A stretch of 64,000 nucleotides of DNA from Deltaproteobacteria bacterium (GTDB lineage: Bacteria; Myxococcota_A; Polyangia; Polyangiales; Houyiibacteriaceae): NCBI GenBank assembly GCA_017644045.1, contig JAEPMI010000001.1, forward strand, positions 302,470 through 366,469, read 5' to 3'. This document shows, one piece after another, positions 1 to 10,707 of the stretch. The stretch's first letter is position 1; each line of letters begins with the position of its first letter. The translations under genes were made by a program, and so were the position numbers. The notes beneath the pieces are model-generated. The model searched no databases, was not told the origin of the DNA, and saw nothing but the letters and a program-made list of their open reading frames with translations.

Positions 1-297
1 GCCCCGGAAGGACGATGCGACGTCGGGTCATGACGAGCGACGTCCTCAAGATCCCTGCCAACCGATCCAGAGGGTGAGGGCCGGGATTTCTTGCTGCTCC
101 CGCCGGCGGAACCGCCACTTTCATGTGGCGGCCGCCACCCCAGGAATTGCAGGGAAAGTCGACCGCTCTGTCGAAACCAGACAGAGACGAGGTCAACCGC
201 GGTCGGATCTCGTTGTCGCGGTCCGTTGGCGCGGTCGGATCTCGTTTCGTTGCGCCCGGTCGGATCGCTGCGGACCATCGAGCCAGGCGATGAGCAG
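1..297. other. Left edge, no gene supported
   Basis: I find no convincing coding sequence here; open frames lack a start with a ribosome site and resemble no family I know. A perfect 7-bp hairpin (arms 112-118 and 125-131, 6-nt loop) lies downstream of the leftward phosphatase gene and could act as its terminator, though no T-tract follows. Three direct copies of GGTCGGATC start at about 201, 233 and 258, the first two extended by TCGTT. Confidence 0.5.
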
Positions 298-1101
298 CTA
301 CTCGACGTGTTCCAGGAAGCGAACCGCGTTGGCGGCCAGCTCCGGAGTCGCAGCGACGATCACGCGACCGCGGTGAAAGCCTTCCGTGAGCGCTTCGCCG
401 CGCCAGCCGACCGCCACGCCACCGGCCCCTTCGATGACCGGAACCACCGCGGCGATGTCGTACCAGGAGAGGCTCGCTTCGATGACCAGGTCGAGCTGGC
501 CCGAGGCCACCAGCGCGAAGCCGTACGCATCCAGACCCTGTCGGCACAATCGGCAGCGATCGGCGACAGTGGCGATCGCCTCGGCCTCGTCGAGCTGCAG
601 ATACTGCCCCGCGCGCATGTCGGTCACCATCAGCCGAGCCTCCCCCAGAGTCCGCCGCCCCGATGTCCGCACCTCGTCGCTGACGCCTCCACGCTCGTAG
701 GTGGTCGGACGATCGACGCGCCGAATCCATCGCTCTCGAGTGAACGGCTGCGCGATCGCGCCAGCGACGAGCACCCGTCGGTGCTCCAGGCCGATGAGGG
801 TGGTCCACACCGGCACGCCGGAGACGAAGGCGCGGGTCCCATCGATGGGGTCGACGACCCACCGCCACGGAGCGGTCCCTTCGACCTCCCCGTGCTCTTC
901 TCCGAGAAAGCCGTGGTCCGGGAAGGCCGCGAGCGCGGCGTCCCGAATCGCTCGCTCCGCCGCCCGGTCGGCCTCCGTGACCGGGTCGAAGGCGCCCTCC
1001 AGCTTGTTCTCGACCGGCAGGTCCGTTCGGAAACGCCGCAAGGACTCGGCCGCCGCGAGATCGCAGAGCTGGGCGAGAAGGCTGCTCGGGTCATCGCTCA
1101 C
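298..1101 (-). CDS. hisN: Inositol-monophosphatase family phosphatase, HisN-like
   Basis: Mg2+-dependent phosphomonoesterase of the IMPase superfamily, 267 residues. The family signature is complete: metal ligands in GEEHG (E68/E69), the core VVDPIDGTRAF (D84, D87), and a late WYDIAAVVPVIEGAGG segment carrying the third-metal Asp and the glycine-rich end. The GTRAFVSG-PVW-LIGL pattern resembles histidinol-phosphatases of the HisN type, which complete step 8 of histidine biosynthesis, more than inositol phosphatases; substrate is inferred. The GTG at 1101 is preferred because it follows a GAGGGG stretch and the upstream reading frame has no family homology. No other his gene is in the window. 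Divergent from the gene at 1187, so promoters lie in the 85-bp gap. Confidence 0.75.
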   Translation of the reverse strand: MSDDPSSLLAQLCDLAAAESLRRFRTDLPVENKLEGAFDPVTEADRAAERAIRDAALAAFPDHGFLGEEHGEVEGTAPWRWVVDPIDGTRAFVSGVPVWTTLIGLEHRRVLVAGAIAQPFTRERWIRRVDRPTTYERGGVSDEVRTSGRRTLGEARLMVTDMRAGQYLQLDEAEAIATVADRCRLCRQGLDAYGFALVASGQLDLVIEASLSWYDIAAVVPVIEGAGGVAVGWRGEALTEGFHRGRVIVAATPELAANAVRFLEHVE

Positions 1102-1186
1102 CCCTCGGTCCTGGCATCGCCCAGCCGAAGCGCAACCCCGCAGATCTCGGCATCGCCCACGGGCCGATCCGTGGTAGAAGCCCGAG

Positions 1187-1603
1187 GTGGCCGAAGAGAC
1201 CGTAAACAGCGAAGACGGCGTCTGGGTCGTCGTCGAGACCCACAAAGGGGTGGGCGCGGTGTTCAGCTACCGCGGCCTCACCAGCCGCGACGAGCTCGAC
1301 GCCTGGGTCCAGGGCGAGCTCGCCGGGGCCCTGACCTTGCGCTCCGCGTACTGGCTCGATGAGGACAACGGGCGCCTGATGCCCGTCGTCGTCGGCCGTC
1401 ATGGCGAGTTCCGCAACGGAACCGGGACCCTCCACCTCGCCGCCGACACGATCGTGATCGTCATGGAGCTCCGCGCCCCGGACGCCGGAATCCTCGAAGA
1501 GAAGCCCGGCCAGGTCTTCCAGCTCGGAGCCGTTCGCAGCACGCCGAGCCAGCCTCCGTCGCCCCAGACGGAGCGCACGCCGGACGACGACGGCAACGAG
1601 TAG
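1187..1603 (+). CDS. Hypothetical protein
   Basis: A 138-residue protein I do not recognise. It starts at a GTG and has a mixed beta-rich N-terminal two thirds ([32 protein letters not shown]) and a disordered polar tail rich in Pro, Gln and Asp. No signal peptide or membrane segment. It precedes purQ by 56 bp on the same strand, so it could be co-transcribed with purQL, but it does not look like PurS (about 80 residues). GC-rich third positions agree with real coding. Confidence 0.55.
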   Translation: MAEETVNSEDGVWVVVETHKGVGAVFSYRGLTSRDELDAWVQGELAGALTLRSAYWLDEDNGRLMPVVVGRHGEFRNGTGTLHLAADTIVIVMELRAPDAGILEEKPGQVFQLGAVRSTPSQPPSPQTERTPDDDGNE

Positions 1604-1659
1604 CGCGGCCGCTCACAGCGCCCTGCCCTGCGCGGCGGGCTTGTGCTAGGACAGCCGCG

Positions 1660-2388
1660 ATGCGGGTCGCGGTCATCCAATTTCCCGGTTCGAATGCGGA
1701 CTGGGACGCGCTTCACGCGGCGAGAGACGTCGCCAAAGCCGACGCGCGGTACGTTTTCCACAAAGAATCCGAGCTCGGCGAGACCGACGCGGTCATCGTG
1801 CCGGGCGGCTTCTCCTTCGGGGACTACCTCCGGCCAGGCGCGATCGCGGGCTACTCGCCGATCGTCCCCGCGCTGAAGCGCTTCGCCGAGCGCGGCGGGC
1901 CCATTCTCGGGATCTGCAACGGCTTCCAGATCCTCGCCGAGATCGGCCTCCTCCCCGGCGCGCTCACCCGCAACGCGCACCTCCGCTTCGAGTGCCGCGA
2001 CGTGCACCTCCGGGTCGAAGGTCGCGGGCCCTTCACCGACACCCTCGCCGAGGGCTCGGTCATTCGCGTCCCCATCGCCCACGCCGACGGCCGCTTCCAC
2101 TGCGACGCCGAGACCCTCGAGACCCTCGAGAAGAACGGCCGCATCGCCTTCCGCTACTGCCACCCCGACGGGCGCCTCCCGGAGTCCCCGACCGAGCGCG
2201 GCACCGACGGCCTACCCATCAACCCCAACGGTTCCATCGCCGACATCGCCGGCATCTACGACGAGCGCGGCAACGTGCTCGGCATGATGCCCCACCCCGA
2301 ACGAGCCTCGGAGTCGATCCTCGGCTCCGCCGACGGCCTGGGCCTCTTCGAGAGCCTCGGCGCCCACCTGCGAAAGGGAGCGGCATGA
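1660..2388 (+). CDS. purQ: Phosphoribosylformylglycinamidine synthase, glutaminase subunit PurQ
   Basis: Class I glutamine amidotransferase that hydrolyses glutamine and delivers ammonia to PurL in the fourth step of purine synthesis (FGAR to FGAM); cytoplasmic. 242 residues, normal for the family. N-terminal [10 protein letters not shown] and [13 protein letters not shown] are PurQ hallmarks; the nucleophile is C86 in GICNGFQ and the remaining triad is H212 and E214 in MMPHPERA. Its stop overlaps the purL start by four bases (ATGA), indicating translational coupling. Confidence 0.95.
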   Translation: MRVAVIQFPGSNADWDALHAARDVAKADARYVFHKESELGETDAVIVPGGFSFGDYLRPGAIAGYSPIVPALKRFAERGGPILGICNGFQILAEIGLLPGALTRNAHLRFECRDVHLRVEGRGPFTDTLAEGSVIRVPIAHADGRFHCDAETLETLEKNGRIAFRYCHPDGRLPESPTERGTDGLPINPNGSIADIAGIYDERGNVLGMMPHPERASESILGSADGLGLFESLGAHLRKGAA

Positions 2389-4691
2389 GCGCGCCCATCG
2401 GCCTCCCGAACGATCCGCCCGCCGACGAGGCGCTCGCGATCGAGTTCGGCCTCGAGCCCGAAGAGTATGCCCACGCCCTCGAGGTGCTGGGCCGCACCCC
2501 GACCTACGCCGAGCTCGGCGTCATCAGCGTGATGTGGTCGGAGCACTGCTCCTACAAGTCGTCGCGCGTGCACCTCGCGCGCCTCCCGACCGAAGGCCCG
2601 CAGGTCGTGCAGGGCCCCGGCGAGAACGCCGGCGCGGTCGACATCGGCGACGGTTTCTGTGCGGTCTTCAAGATGGAGTCGCACAACCACCCCAGCTTCA
2701 TCGAGCCCTACCAGGGCGCGGCGACCGGCGTGGGCGGCATCCTCCGCGACGTCTTCACGATGGGCGCGCGCCCGATCGCGAACCTCAACAGCCTCCGCTT
2801 CGGCCGACCGAACCACCCGCGCACCCGCGAGCTGGTGCACGGCGTCGTCGCCGGCATCGGCGGTTACGGCAACTGCATCGGCGTACCCACCGTCGGCGGC
2901 GAGGTGCAGTTCGACGCGAGCTACGACGGGAACATCCTCGTCAACGCGTTCACCGTCGGCATCGCCAAGAGCGACGGCCTCTTCTTCGGCACCGCCAGCG
3001 GCCTCGGCAACGCGGTGATGTACGTCGGCGCCCGCACCGGTCGCGACGGCATTCACGGCGCCACGATGGCGAGCGCGAGCTTCGAGGGCGAGACCGAGCA
3101 GAAGCTCCCGACCGTTCAGGTCGGAGACCCCTTCATGGAGAAGCTCCTGCTCGAGTGCTGCCTCGAGATCTTCAGCAAGGACTGCCTCGAGGGCATCCAG
3201 GACATGGGCGCCGCCGGGCTCACCTCGAGCTCCGTCGAGATGGCCGCACGCGCCGGCAACGGCATCGAGCTCGACCTCGACGCCATCCCCCGCCGCACCA
3301 AGGCGCTCACGCCCTACGAGATGCTCCTCAGCGAGTCGCAGGAGCGCATGCTCCTCGTCGCCAAGGAGGGCCGCGAGCAGGAGGTCATCGACGCCTGCGT
3401 GAAGTGGGACCTCGAGGTCGCCATCGTCGGGCGCGTGACCGACACCGGTCGCTTCGTCTGCAAGGCCACGCCGGGCCACGACCCGCTCGACGACACGCCG
3501 ACCGCGAAGGATCCGCAGGTCGTGGTCGATCTCCCGATCCCGCTCCTCGCCGACGAGGCGCCGAAGTACGACCGGCCGCAGAAGCAGCCGGACCCCCGCA
3601 CGCTGGCCACCGGCCGGATGACCGCGGTCGGCACCACCGAGCACATCACCGACGACCCCGGGAAGATGCTCGTGCAGATCATGGGCTCGCCGAACGTCGG
3701 CAGCCGTCGGTGGATCTACCGGCAGTACGACCACGTCGTCCGCGACGGCACCGTGGTGGGCCCCGGCGAGGGCGACGCCGCCGTCATTCGCGCGTTCTGC
3801 GAGGACGGCGAGAAGACGATCGAGAAGTTCCTCGCGATCGCGGTGGACTGCAACGGACGCCACGTGCTCCTCGATCCCTTCCACGGCGCGGCGATGGCCG
3901 TCGCCGAGTGCGCACGGAACCTGGTCTGCGTCGGCGCCAAGCCGCTCGGCACGACCGACTGCCTGAACTTCGGCAACCCCGAGAAGCCCGAGACCATGTG
4001 GCGCTTCGCCCGCGCGATCGACGGGCTCGCTGCGGCGTGCTCTGCGCTCGACGTGCCGGTCGTCTCGGGCAACGTGAGCCTCTACAACGAGACGGACGGC
4101 AAGCCGATCCTCCCGACGCCCTCGGTGGCGCTCGTGGGTCTGCTCGAGTCGCCGGAGCACCGACTCACGATGGCGTTCCGCGAAGAGGGCGACGTCATCG
4201 CGCACCTCGGCAAGCTCGGTGAAGGCCAGCTCGGCGGCTCCGAGCTCCTCATGCAGCTCCACGGTCACGTGTCCGGCGAAGCCCAGCAGATCGATCTCGC
4301 GGCCGAGCGAAAGCTCCAGGACGCGATGCGCGCGCTGGCGAAGGCCCAGCTCCTCCGAAGCGCCCACGACCTCAGCGAGGGTGGCCTCGGTGGGGCGCTC
4401 GCCGAGAGCTGTATCACCGGCGCCATCGGCGCCACCGTGAAGCTCCCCGACGGACTGACCCCGGCGGACGCACGGCTCTTCGGCGAGGAGCCCTCGCGGA
4501 TCGTCGTCAGCTTCGAGCCGGACGCCCGCGCCGAGGTCGAGAGGATCTGCACGGAGCACGGCGTGCCCTTCACCGGGCTCGGCGTGGTCGGCGGCGACCG
4601 GCTCACGGTCGACGGTGTCCTCGAGGTTCCGGTGGCCGAGCTCGCCGAAGCGCATCGCACCGCGCTCGACGAGATCGTGGGCGCCGATTGA
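2385..4691 (+). CDS. purL: Phosphoribosylformylglycinamidine synthase subunit PurL
   Basis: ATP-dependent FGAM synthase large subunit, 768 residues, the short form that works with separate PurQ and PurS. Recognisable blocks are [11 protein letters not shown] near residue 50, the ESHNHPS catalytic/ATP region, [13 protein letters not shown], and the C-terminal [18 protein letters not shown] repeat of the AIRS-type fold. The ATG at 2385 overlaps the purQ stop; the frame stays open far upstream, but only this start gives the family N-terminus. PurS, normally needed to bridge PurQ and PurL, is not adjacent. Confidence 0.96.
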   Translation: MSAPIGLPNDPPADEALAIEFGLEPEEYAHALEVLGRTPTYAELGVISVMWSEHCSYKSSRVHLARLPTEGPQVVQGPGENAGAVDIGDGFCAVFKMESHNHPSFIEPYQGAATGVGGILRDVFTMGARPIANLNSLRFGRPNHPRTRELVHGVVAGIGGYGNCIGVPTVGGEVQFDASYDGNILVNAFTVGIAKSDGLFFGTASGLGNAVMYVGARTGRDGIHGATMASASFEGETEQKLPTVQVGDPFMEKLLLECCLEIFSKDCLEGIQDMGAAGLTSSSVEMAARAGNGIELDLDAIPRRTKALTPYEMLLSESQERMLLVAKEGREQEVIDACVKWDLEVAIVGRVTDTGRFVCKATPGHDPLDDTPTAKDPQVVVDLPIPLLADEAPKYDRPQKQPDPRTLATGRMTAVGTTEHITDDPGKMLVQIMGSPNVGSRRWIYRQYDHVVRDGTVVGPGEGDAAVIRAFCEDGEKTIEKFLAIAVDCNGRHVLLDPFHGAAMAVAECARNLVCVGAKPLGTTDCLNFGNPEKPETMWRFARAIDGLAAACSALDVPVVSGNVSLYNETDGKPILPTPSVALVGLLESPEHRLTMAFREEGDVIAHLGKLGEGQLGGSELLMQLHGHVSGEAQQIDLAAERKLQDAMRALAKAQLLRSAHDLSEGGLGGALAESCITGAIGATVKLPDGLTPADARLFGEEPSRIVVSFEPDARAEVERICTEHGVPFTGLGVVGGDRLTVDGVLEVPVAELAEAHRTALDEIVGAD

Positions 4692-4696
4692 GCTCC

Positions 4697-5230
4697 ATGG
4701 CTCGGTGGCTCCTCGCGATCGCGCTCGCCGGCTGCGGCGGCGCGACCACGACTACCACCGAGACAACGCTCGACCCCGAGCCGCCCTCCACGCTGCAGCC
4801 CTGCGCCCTCGAGAGCGCCCCCCTGCGCATCCCCGTCGCCGAAGGCTGGGCGCTCGCGTCGAGCCCCGAGGGCTGCCTCCTGGTCGACGAGACCCACGAA
4901 GGCAGCGCGCTCTCGATCGCCGCCCTGCCCCAAGAGACCGAGGCCGCCGCGAGCCTCGAAGAGGACGTGCGCGGCTTCTTCCGCGACTCGGGCGTGCTCG
5001 GCGGGGAAGTCCGCTTCGTGGGCCGCGAGACGGTCGACCTCCTCGGCCAACCCACGGAGGCGCACGAGTTCCTCGCCGAGCTCGAGGGACTCGGGACCCG
5101 AAGCGGGCTCGTATCGGCTCGGCCAGTCGGCCCGACCTGGCTGGTCGTCGTCCTCTTTCACGCCCCCGGCGATGGGGACACGCGCGCGTCCATGGTCCGG
5201 GCGCTGGAGGCGGTGACCGCGGGCGAATAG
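4697..5230 (+). CDS. Putative lipoprotein
   Basis: Small predicted lipoprotein, 177 residues. The ATG at 4697 gives a short signal peptide ending in a lipobox LAGC (C13), followed by a Thr-rich linker (six Thr within ten residues). A TTG at 4688 overlapping the purL stop is the alternative start and would not change the lipobox. The mature part (ESAPLRIPVAEGW, VDETHEGSALSIAAL) resembles globular domains of uncharacterised exported proteins; function unknown. Five bases downstream of purL, so probably read through from purQL. Confidence 0.65.
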   Translation: MARWLLAIALAGCGGATTTTTETTLDPEPPSTLQPCALESAPLRIPVAEGWALASSPEGCLLVDETHEGSALSIAALPQETEAAASLEEDVRGFFRDSGVLGGEVRFVGRETVDLLGQPTEAHEFLAELEGLGTRSGLVSARPVGPTWLVVVLFHAPGDGDTRASMVRALEAVTAGE

Positions 5231-5300
5231 GACCGCGGGCGTTCACAGGTGCGGAAGACGTTCTTCCCAGAACGGTTCAAACCCGACTACGGATGGTTCT

Positions 5301-5555
5301 ATGCTCCCGGGCATGGGGGTAGCCGAACAGCTCGTGGTCATCGGTGCGTCCGCGGGTGGCCTCGAGGCGCTGGACTTCGTCTTCGAAGGGGTCCCGCCCG
5401 ATCCACGCGTGGCGTACGTCGTCATCCTGCATCTCTCGCCGAACCACGAGAGCACCCTCCCCACCCGTATCGCGAGACACACCACGATGAACGTGGTGGG
5501 GAGTGAGGAACGCGGCGGCCGCTTCCCCCGCGCTCCCGTGAATGGATGTCGATGA
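5301..5555 (+). pseudogene. CheB methylesterase N-terminal fragment (piece 1 of a scrambled remnant)
   Basis: The frame starts like a CheB-type domain: LVVIGASAGGLEAL with the catalytic Ser, then VVILHLSPNHES matching VVVQHLAPEYE with the catalytic His of the intact hybrid kinase at 12207. Homology fades after about residue 70 and the frame ends at 84, so about 110 residues of the domain and all following domains are missing. Initiation could be at 5301 or the ATG at 5313. I interpret this as the 5' end of a broken CheB/CheR/PAS/kinase/receiver gene whose other remnants lie at 5567-5875 and 5875-6173. Confidence 0.7.
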
Positions 5556-5566
5556 GCACCGTCCGG

Positions 5567-5875
5567 TCACGCCCCGCGCGACGCGCGTGAGCCGGAGCTG
5601 ATCACGTTCGCGACCATCGACAGGAGGTCGTCCATGTGCAGCTGATGGGTCAGGTGCGCGAGCGGTCGTCCGAGGTCGGCGTCGAGGAGGTTGATGCACT
5701 CCTTGGCCGCCAGGTTGAAGCGGGCCAGGCGCATCTCGGTGTCCAGGACCACCAGGCCCGACGACGTGGCCCCCAGGATCTCGTCGAGCTCGGTGAGCTG
5801 CAGCACCTTGTCGTGGTACTCCGAGTCGACCGTGTGGAGCTCCTCGTTGACCGACTGAAGCTCTTCGGCGAAGTC
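5567..5875 (-). pseudogene. Coiled-coil plus PAS fragment, inverted (piece 2)
   Basis: On the minus strand this reads AEELQSVNEELHTVDSEY, the heptad-like linker typical of CheB/CheR hybrids, followed by a PAS-like segment (SGLVVLDTEMRLARFN, then a DLGRPLAHLTHQL stretch that matches DIGRPIADFRHRL of the intact paralogue). It ends at a TGA at 5567. Homology starts abruptly near 5875, exactly where plus-strand receiver homology starts. The two flanking pieces are on the plus strand, so this internal part appears to have been inverted. Confidence 0.7.
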
Positions 5876-6173
5876 AACATCGTGGGTTCGGGAAACGCCG
5901 CGATCGCTCACCTCAGCGCCGACCCCGAATACGACGCCGTGATCAGCGATCTGGTGATGCCCGACGGCACGGGCATCGACCTCGCACGGTGGGTCGAAGG
6001 GAACGCCCCACGACTCCTCGAGCGATTGGTGTTCATGACCGGCATGCCCCACCCGGACCTCGCCTCCTATGACGACCGGCCCCCACCTGGAGAAGCCCTT
6101 CGACATCCCGCGGGTCCGAAACCGCCTCCTCCACGTGATGCTGCGGGCCGACCAGCTCGAGACCGAGGGCTGA
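5875..6173 (+). pseudogene. Receiver-domain fragment with frameshift (piece 3)
   Basis: The plus strand reads VGSGNAAIAHLSADPEYDAV followed by ISDLVMPDGTGIDLARW, a response-regulator receiver with phospho-acceptor Asp (ISDL). VFMTG then follows, the conserved Thr region. Near 6080-6095, in a run of C residues, the frame shifts and the next frame continues HLEKPFDIPRVRNRLLHVML to a TGA at 6171-6173, containing the conserved Lys of KPF. The first receiver strand and acidic pocket are missing. Best read as the decayed C-terminus of the gene begun at 5301. Confidence 0.7.
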
Positions 6174-6241
6174 GCCGGCCGCCAGGAGCCGACTTCTACG
6201 ACGTCGCCGTACCCGTCCGGCGGCGATCGTCCCGCCGACGC

Positions 6242-6270
6242 TTGTATTTTGCGGACTTGTTTCCTATCCC
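6242..6270 (+). promoter_or_regulatory. Candidate sigma70-type promoter for the first POT gene
   Basis: TTGTAT at 6242-6247 and TATCCC at 6265-6270 are separated by 17 bp in a locally AT-richer stretch, 37 bp before the start at 6307. The match to the -10 consensus is weak. Confidence 0.35.
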
Positions 6271-6306
6271 CCCGTGGGGCTCACGCAGGGCCCCGCTGGG
6301 AGCACC

Positions 6307-8001
6307 ATGAGCAAGGCTTGGCGTACATCGCCGGATCACGAGAACACCGGCTGGCCGAAGGGCATCCGCTACATCGTCGGCAACGAGGTCTGCGAGCGAT
6401 TCAGCTTCTACGGGATGCGGGCCATCCTCACGGTCCACCTCGTCGCGCTCTACGCGATGAGCGGCCAGACCGCGGAGCAGGCCGACGACTCGGCGACCGC
6501 CATCTATCACCTCTTCATCGGCGCCGTGTACGCGTTCCCGATGATCGGCGCGATCCTCGCCGACCGGTACTGGGGCAAGTACAAGACGATCCTCTGGCTC
6601 TCGCTGATGTACTGCGTGGGCCACGGCGTGCTGGCGGTCGCGGACATCCCCGAAGACCCGGACACGCGACTCAACTTGGTCTTCCTCGGCCTCGGCTGCA
6701 TCGCCCTCGGGGCCGGCGGCATCAAGCCCTGCGTGTCCGCGAACGTCGGCGACCAGTTCGGCCGCGGCAACTGGTTCCGCGTCGAGACCGTCTACCAAAT
6801 CTTCTATTTCAGCATCAACTTCGGCTCCTTCTTCGCGACGCTCCTGATCCCCTGGATCCGCGGCGACGGCGAGGAGCTCTGGCGAGTGTCGCTGGCCTTC
6901 GGCATTCCCGGCATCCTGATGGCGATCGCGACCTTCTTCTTCTGGCTGGGTCGCCACGAGTTCGTGCACGTGCCGCCGAAGCCCGGCGGCAAGCTCGGGC
7001 TCATGGACACCTTCGCCGGCGCCGTGATGTTCATGGCGATCGGCCACCTCTTCCTGACCCCGGCCGAGTGGGGCTGGCTCGTCCGCGGCGGCATCAGCGC
7101 CGGCTGCCTCGTGCTCGGTCTGATGCTCTTCTTCGCCCGGCAGAAGAACGAGCCGGACGACGGCTTCCTCGCCATCCTCCTCTACAACCTCCGGGTGAAG
7201 CTCGGCGGAGCGAAGCAGGAGCCGCTGGCCGGCCACGACGATCCCGCGCCGAAGGACAGCCCGCTCGACAAGGAAGGCGGCTGGTCGCGCTTCTGGAAGC
7301 CAGCGATCGAGCGCTACGGCATCGCTGCCGCCGAGGGCCCCTACGCGGTCTTCAAGGTCTGCACGATCTTCATCTTCATTCCGATCTTCTGGGCGATCTT
7401 CGACCAGCACGGCTCGACCTGGATCCTCCAGGCGCAGTCGATGGACACGCACATGTTCGGCTGGGAGGTGCGGCCCGAGCAGGTCTCCGCCTCGAACCCG
7501 CTGATGGTCATGGGACTCATCCCGGTGATGAACGTGGTCTACCGCGTCAGCAAGAAGGCCGGCTTCGAGTGGACCCCGCTCCGACGCATGGTCATCGGCC
7601 TCGCGATGGCCGGCGCCTCGTTCGCCATCGCCGCGCTGATCCAGCAGCAGATCGACGCGAAGGGCGACGGCGTCGTCAGCATCTGGTGGCAGGTGCTCGC
7701 GTACCTGATCCTGACCACGAGCGAGGTGCTCGTCTCGATCACCGCGCTCGAGTTCGCCTACACGCAGGCGCCGAAGCGGATGAAGTCCGTGGTGATGGGT
7801 CTCTTCATGCTCACCATCACGCTCGGCAACCTCTTCGTGACGCTCCTGACCGCCGCCAAGGACGGCCTCGCCGAGATGCTCGGTGGGGAGTTCGGGCAGG
7901 CCGAGTTCTTCTGGTTCTTCTGCTGGGCCGCGGTCATCGTCGCGGTCTTGATGGCAGTGCGCGCCAAGTTCTACGTGCGCCGCGACTACACCCAGGACTG
8001 A
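6307..8001 (+). CDS. POT/PTR family proton-coupled peptide transporter
   Basis: Inner-membrane symporter importing di- and tripeptides with protons, major facilitator superfamily, 564 residues. The ExxERF motif is intact (E27, E30, R31 in NEVCERFSFYGMRA), and the helix 4-5 region GAGGIKPCVSANVGDQF is characteristic. About 12-14 hydrophobic helices, with an extended hydrophilic loop around residues 285-325 (KQEPLAGHDDPAPKDSPLDK). The ATG at 6307 follows GGGAG at the right distance; an upstream GTG (6274) adds non-homologous residues. A second POT gene follows at 8171. Confidence 0.92.
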   Translation: MSKAWRTSPDHENTGWPKGIRYIVGNEVCERFSFYGMRAILTVHLVALYAMSGQTAEQADDSATAIYHLFIGAVYAFPMIGAILADRYWGKYKTILWLSLMYCVGHGVLAVADIPEDPDTRLNLVFLGLGCIALGAGGIKPCVSANVGDQFGRGNWFRVETVYQIFYFSINFGSFFATLLIPWIRGDGEELWRVSLAFGIPGILMAIATFFFWLGRHEFVHVPPKPGGKLGLMDTFAGAVMFMAIGHLFLTPAEWGWLVRGGISAGCLVLGLMLFFARQKNEPDDGFLAILLYNLRVKLGGAKQEPLAGHDDPAPKDSPLDKEGGWSRFWKPAIERYGIAAAEGPYAVFKVCTIFIFIPIFWAIFDQHGSTWILQAQSMDTHMFGWEVRPEQVSASNPLMVMGLIPVMNVVYRVSKKAGFEWTPLRRMVIGLAMAGASFAIAALIQQQIDAKGDGVVSIWWQVLAYLILTTSEVLVSITALEFAYTQAPKRMKSVVMGLFMLTITLGNLFVTLLTAAKDGLAEMLGGEFGQAEFFWFFCWAAVIVAVLMAVRAKFYVRRDYTQD

Positions 8002-8162
8002 GCGCTGACCAGGACCTGGCACGGGCGCTTCGCGCCCTGAGCGCGCACCCTGGCGCCATCCTCTCCCCTCGAAGATACTCCAGCATCTCCTCGGCTCGAG
8101 GACGCACCATGGCACACACCCAGACCACCAACTCACCTCGCGCCAGTTCCTGGTCAGCGCTC
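8000..8162 (+). promoter_or_regulatory. Long inverted repeat between the two POT genes
   Basis: Arms 8000-8020 and 8142-8162 are complementary at 20 of 21 positions (core AGCGCTGACCAGGA), with a 121-nt loop. The left arm begins at the stop codon of the upstream transporter; the right arm covers the end of a short leader ORF (8109-8165). Inside the loop is a perfect GGGCGC-TTC-GCGCCC hairpin at 8023-8037. The layout suggests an RNA structure controlling expression of the second transporter; no known riboswitch class is recognised. Confidence 0.6.
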
Positions 8163-8165
8163 TGA
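8109..8165 (+). CDS. Possible 18-codon leader ORF upstream of second POT gene
   Basis: The ORF encodes MAHTQTTNSPRASSWSAL. A GAGGA at 8098-8102 sits six bases before its ATG, whereas the TTG proposed for the following transporter has no visible ribosome site and begins only five bases after this stop. Its 3' half forms the right arm of the inverted repeat, so its translation would open the stem. Coupled translation or attenuation is an inference; the peptide has no strong codon bias that would point to a sensed amino acid, though Thr and Ser are frequent. Confidence 0.4.
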   Translation: MAHTQTTNSPRASSWSAL

Positions 8166-8170
8166 TTCCC

Positions 8171-9547
<1,377 letters not shown>

Positions 9548-9562
9548 GCTAGCATCGAGCCC

Positions 9563-10645
9563 ATGAAGGCCCCTCGCATCGTCGGCGTGGACGTGGCGCG
9601 CGCGCTCGCGTCGCTGATCATGCTGCAGGGGCATGCCTTCCACGGCTGGGCGAACGACGCGGCCAAGGAGACGGGCGCCTACGCCTTCACGCGGGTGCTC
9701 GGCACCTTTCCGCTTCCGGCTTTCCTGGTCCTCGCGGGCGCCGCGATCGCGCTGCGCCTCGATGTCGCCCATCGCCGCTCCGAGTCCGTGAGCGAGCTCC
9801 GGCGCGGTCTCGCCCGCCGTGGGCTCAAAGTGCTCGGCTACGGCTACCTGCTCTCGCTCGGCTACGCGCTGATCGACGGCGGGCTTCGTTGGACGGTCCT
9901 GCTCCGCGCCGACGTGCTCCACGTCATCGGCCTGAGCATCGCGCTCGCCGCCTGGGTGGGCATTCGCGAAGGGAGCGATGGCCGCGTGGATCGGGACGCC
10001 TTCGCCCGCCGCGTGGGGCTGCTCGGGCTCGCGGTCACCCTCGCCTGCCCCTGGCTCTCGGCTCTCTCCCAGGGGACCGAGGGGCCGGCCCGCTTCGTCG
10101 TGGGCCTGGTCAGCGACGTCCCGGGCGTCGGGCTCATGCCGCTGGTGCCCCTCTTCGCGTGGCTCGGCCTGGGCGCCGTGGCGATGCGCGTCATCGGACC
10201 CAGGCTCGCCGAGCCGAAGATCGCCGCGACCCTCCTCGTGGTCGCGCTCGCCCTCCTCTTCATCGGCCGCTTCGGCACCCCGCCGCTCCGCGACCTCGGC
10301 CCCGGCACCGGCCGAGCGAGCCTCGGCATCGTGACCAACGTGCTCCAGCTCGGCGGCTGCGGCCTGGTGGTCCTCGCCCTCGGCGGCCTGATCGGTGACC
10401 GGCTCTCGGGCGCGCCCCTGCGGTTGGCCATTCGTATCGGCCAGGGCTCGCTCTTCATCTACGCCATCCACATCCCCTTCTGCTACGGCCGCCTGGCCGG
10501 TGACCTGCGGCGCGGCCTCGACATGGGTCGCGCGACCCTCGCGGTGCTGCTGCTCATCGCGGCCAGTATCCTGGCGCTCGCGCTCCGCGACCGGATCCGC
10601 ACCTGGGCTCGGTCCCGATGGACCGCGCGCCGGGCCACTGCCTGA
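9563..10645 (+). CDS. Multipass membrane protein, DUF1624/HGSNAT-like acyltransferase
   Basis: 360 residues, about ten hydrophobic segments. The N-terminus RIVGVDVARALASLIMLQGH has the R-x4-D-x2-R-A...GH pattern of the heparan-alpha-glucosaminide N-acetyltransferase/DUF1624 group, in which the His near the first helix is thought to be functional. Another feature is the terminal IGQGSLFIYAIHIPF, typical of membrane acyltransferases. It probably transfers acyl groups to an envelope sugar, but the substrate is unknown. It starts 15 bp after the POT gene; a separate lipoprotein follows. Confidence 0.65.
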   Translation: MKAPRIVGVDVARALASLIMLQGHAFHGWANDAAKETGAYAFTRVLGTFPLPAFLVLAGAAIALRLDVAHRRSESVSELRRGLARRGLKVLGYGYLLSLGYALIDGGLRWTVLLRADVLHVIGLSIALAAWVGIREGSDGRVDRDAFARRVGLLGLAVTLACPWLSALSQGTEGPARFVVGLVSDVPGVGLMPLVPLFAWLGLGAVAMRVIGPRLAEPKIAATLLVVALALLFIGRFGTPPLRDLGPGTGRASLGIVTNVLQLGGCGLVVLALGGLIGDRLSGAPLRLAIRIGQGSLFIYAIHIPFCYGRLAGDLRRGLDMGRATLAVLLLIAASILALALRDRIRTWARSRWTARRATA

Positions 10646-10707
10646 CCCCACTTCCTTTCGGCATTCACGGGAATGGGCTAGGTGCAGAGCCGCGTCCCTG
10701 CTTCGCC

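Noticed and set aside
91-1362. 423-codon plus-strand frame over the left phosphatase
   Set aside because: Opposes the complete HisN-like gene whose motifs are intact; the frame has no recognisable domain.
5301-6173. Three separate real small genes
   Set aside because: Each piece is a truncated domain lacking key parts, the receiver has a frameshift, and the order of domains matches one broken hybrid kinase.
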